Shown piece after piece: positions 63,875 through 64,000 of a stretch of DNA of 64,000 nucleotides. This DNA is from Diadophis punctatus similis (taxonomy: Eukaryota; Chordata; Lepidosauria; Squamata; Dipsadidae). The DNA lies in assembly GCA_023053685.1 (NCBI GenBank), contig JALIGW010000140.1, positions 248,001 through 312,000 of the forward strand. The letters are read 5' to 3'. Made by a program: the position numbers and the translations under genes. Under the pieces are notes generated by a model. It was not told the DNA's origin. It searched no databases and saw nothing but the letters and a program-made list of their open reading frames with translations. How positions within the stretch are numbered: position 1 is the stretch's first letter; the number at the start of each line of letters is the position of its first letter.

Positions 63875-64000
63875 GAATTCTCGCTTGATTTTTGATTCCG
63901 AGCCTACCCTGAAAAGCTAGCCCAAAGTCTAACACAGCATTCGCCTTAGGATTCAATTCAGCCCAAAAACATCACTTTTGACAAACACCTCAGAAATGAA
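63875..64000 (+). repeat. Partial type A monomer at window edge
   Basis: The last monomer is cut by the window after 126 bases, so the array continues beyond it. The first monomer at base 1 starts exactly at an EcoRI site, so the left edge is also not an array end. Confidence 0.9.

Larger units (their letters stand above)
1..64000. repeat. 166-bp EcoRI satellite DNA array, no interruption
   Basis: GAATTC recurs every 166 bases from base 1 to the right edge, and every stretch between sites is recognisably the same monomer. There are 386 complete monomers and one 126-base partial. Deviations from 166 are 20 short S monomers, four 165-bp monomers, one 141-bp and one 191-bp monomer, and scattered one-base indels. 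Their sum (-202) accounts exactly for the array length. All units point the same way. No gene, RNA gene, transposon or unique spacer interrupts the array, so every gene-free stretch here is satellite. Multi-level higher-order repeats suggest a centromeric or pericentromeric array, which is inference. The family is not recognised and no species is claimed. Confidence 0.97.
62300..64000. repeat. Right-edge block resembling 5.2-6.9 kb and 19.6-21.3 kb
   Basis: S at 62,723, a B with TTCTGACC, A, a TTATTGATTCTGACC monomer with AAAATATCAC, then type C at 63,543 follow in the same order as at 5,625-6,609. The C spacing is 820 versus 819 bp, the difference being the 165-bp monomer. The left-hand private variants CACGATTGAC and ACATATATTCC are absent here. 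Confidence 0.8.

Noticed and set aside
1..64000. CENP-B box (TTCG-N4-A-N2-CGGG)
   Set aside because: CATTCGCCTTAGG matches the left half (TTCG, then A), but the required CGGG is replaced by ATTC. The CACGGGC segment elsewhere in the unit lacks the TTCG partner at the correct distance on either strand.
1..64000. CRISPR array
   Set aside because: The unit is 166 bp with no alternation of short repeat and unique spacer; the entire unit is repeated.
1..64000. Tandem coding repeats of a large repetitive protein
   Set aside because: 166 is not a multiple of three, so the frame changes every unit, and stops occur in all frames of the common A and B types.
1..64000. Transposon-derived or ribosomal spacer repeat
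   Set aside because: No terminal repeats, target-site duplications, transposase or reverse transcriptase motifs, and no rRNA sequence occur anywhere in the window.

Overview
The whole 64,000-base window is one uninterrupted tandem satellite array. The repeat unit is 166 bp (about 42% G+C in the commonest form), and nearly every unit starts at an EcoRI site (GAATTC). Counting from the first base there are 386 complete monomers plus a 126-base partial one at the right edge. The length bookkeeping closes exactly: 386 x 166 minus 202 bases of catalogued small indels gives 63,874. I see no supported gene, RNA gene, transposon, non-satellite spacer, CRISPR array or telomere repeat. All monomers lie head to tail in one orientation.

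The window is eukaryotic heterochromatin. A nucleosome-sized monomer, long head-to-tail runs and several levels of higher-order repeat (HOR) fit a centromeric or pericentromeric array. I do not recognise the satellite family and cannot name the species. Many variants are CpG sites decayed to TpG or CpA, with all three states present at several positions. This suggests a genome with CpG methylation, such as a plant or vertebrate.

Monomers fall into recognisable types: A (GAGCCTACC near position 26, TTAGGATTC near 72), B (GACCTTTCC, TTATTTCTC), C, D and E (TTTTCGATT variants) and S (10 bp shorter, 156 bp). The types recur in fixed order, so HORs can be read directly. Region by region: 1-4.9 kb holds a 19-monomer repeat (offset 3,144 bp). 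4.7-12.1 kb and 19.1-26.2 kb are copies of one another (offset 14,410 bp, later 14,078). Between them a 24-monomer repeat (3,984 bp) occupies 11.5-19.3 kb and carries an internal 6-monomer (996 bp) duplication in both copies. 26.8-31.1 kb is copied at 34.4-38.7 kb (offset 7,606). 31.8-35.1 kb is a 10-monomer tandem duplication (1,650 bp) that looks identical by eye. 36.5-42.5 kb is copied at 53.7-59.5 kb (offset 17,227 then 17,061). 46.5-48.5 kb holds another 6-monomer duplication, 48.0-51.0 kb pairs with 52.0-55.0 kb, and 56.5-61.8 kb is a 16-monomer tandem duplication (2,646 bp). The last 1.7 kb returns to the monomer order of 5.2-6.9 kb.

Short open frames of 60-109 codons occur throughout. 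They are by-products of particular monomer types or indels and are not annotated as genes. Two things deserve caution or follow-up: a cluster of 13 one-base indels at 41.7-46.7 kb that may mark weak assembly, and the mosaic monomers that record gene conversion or unequal exchange.
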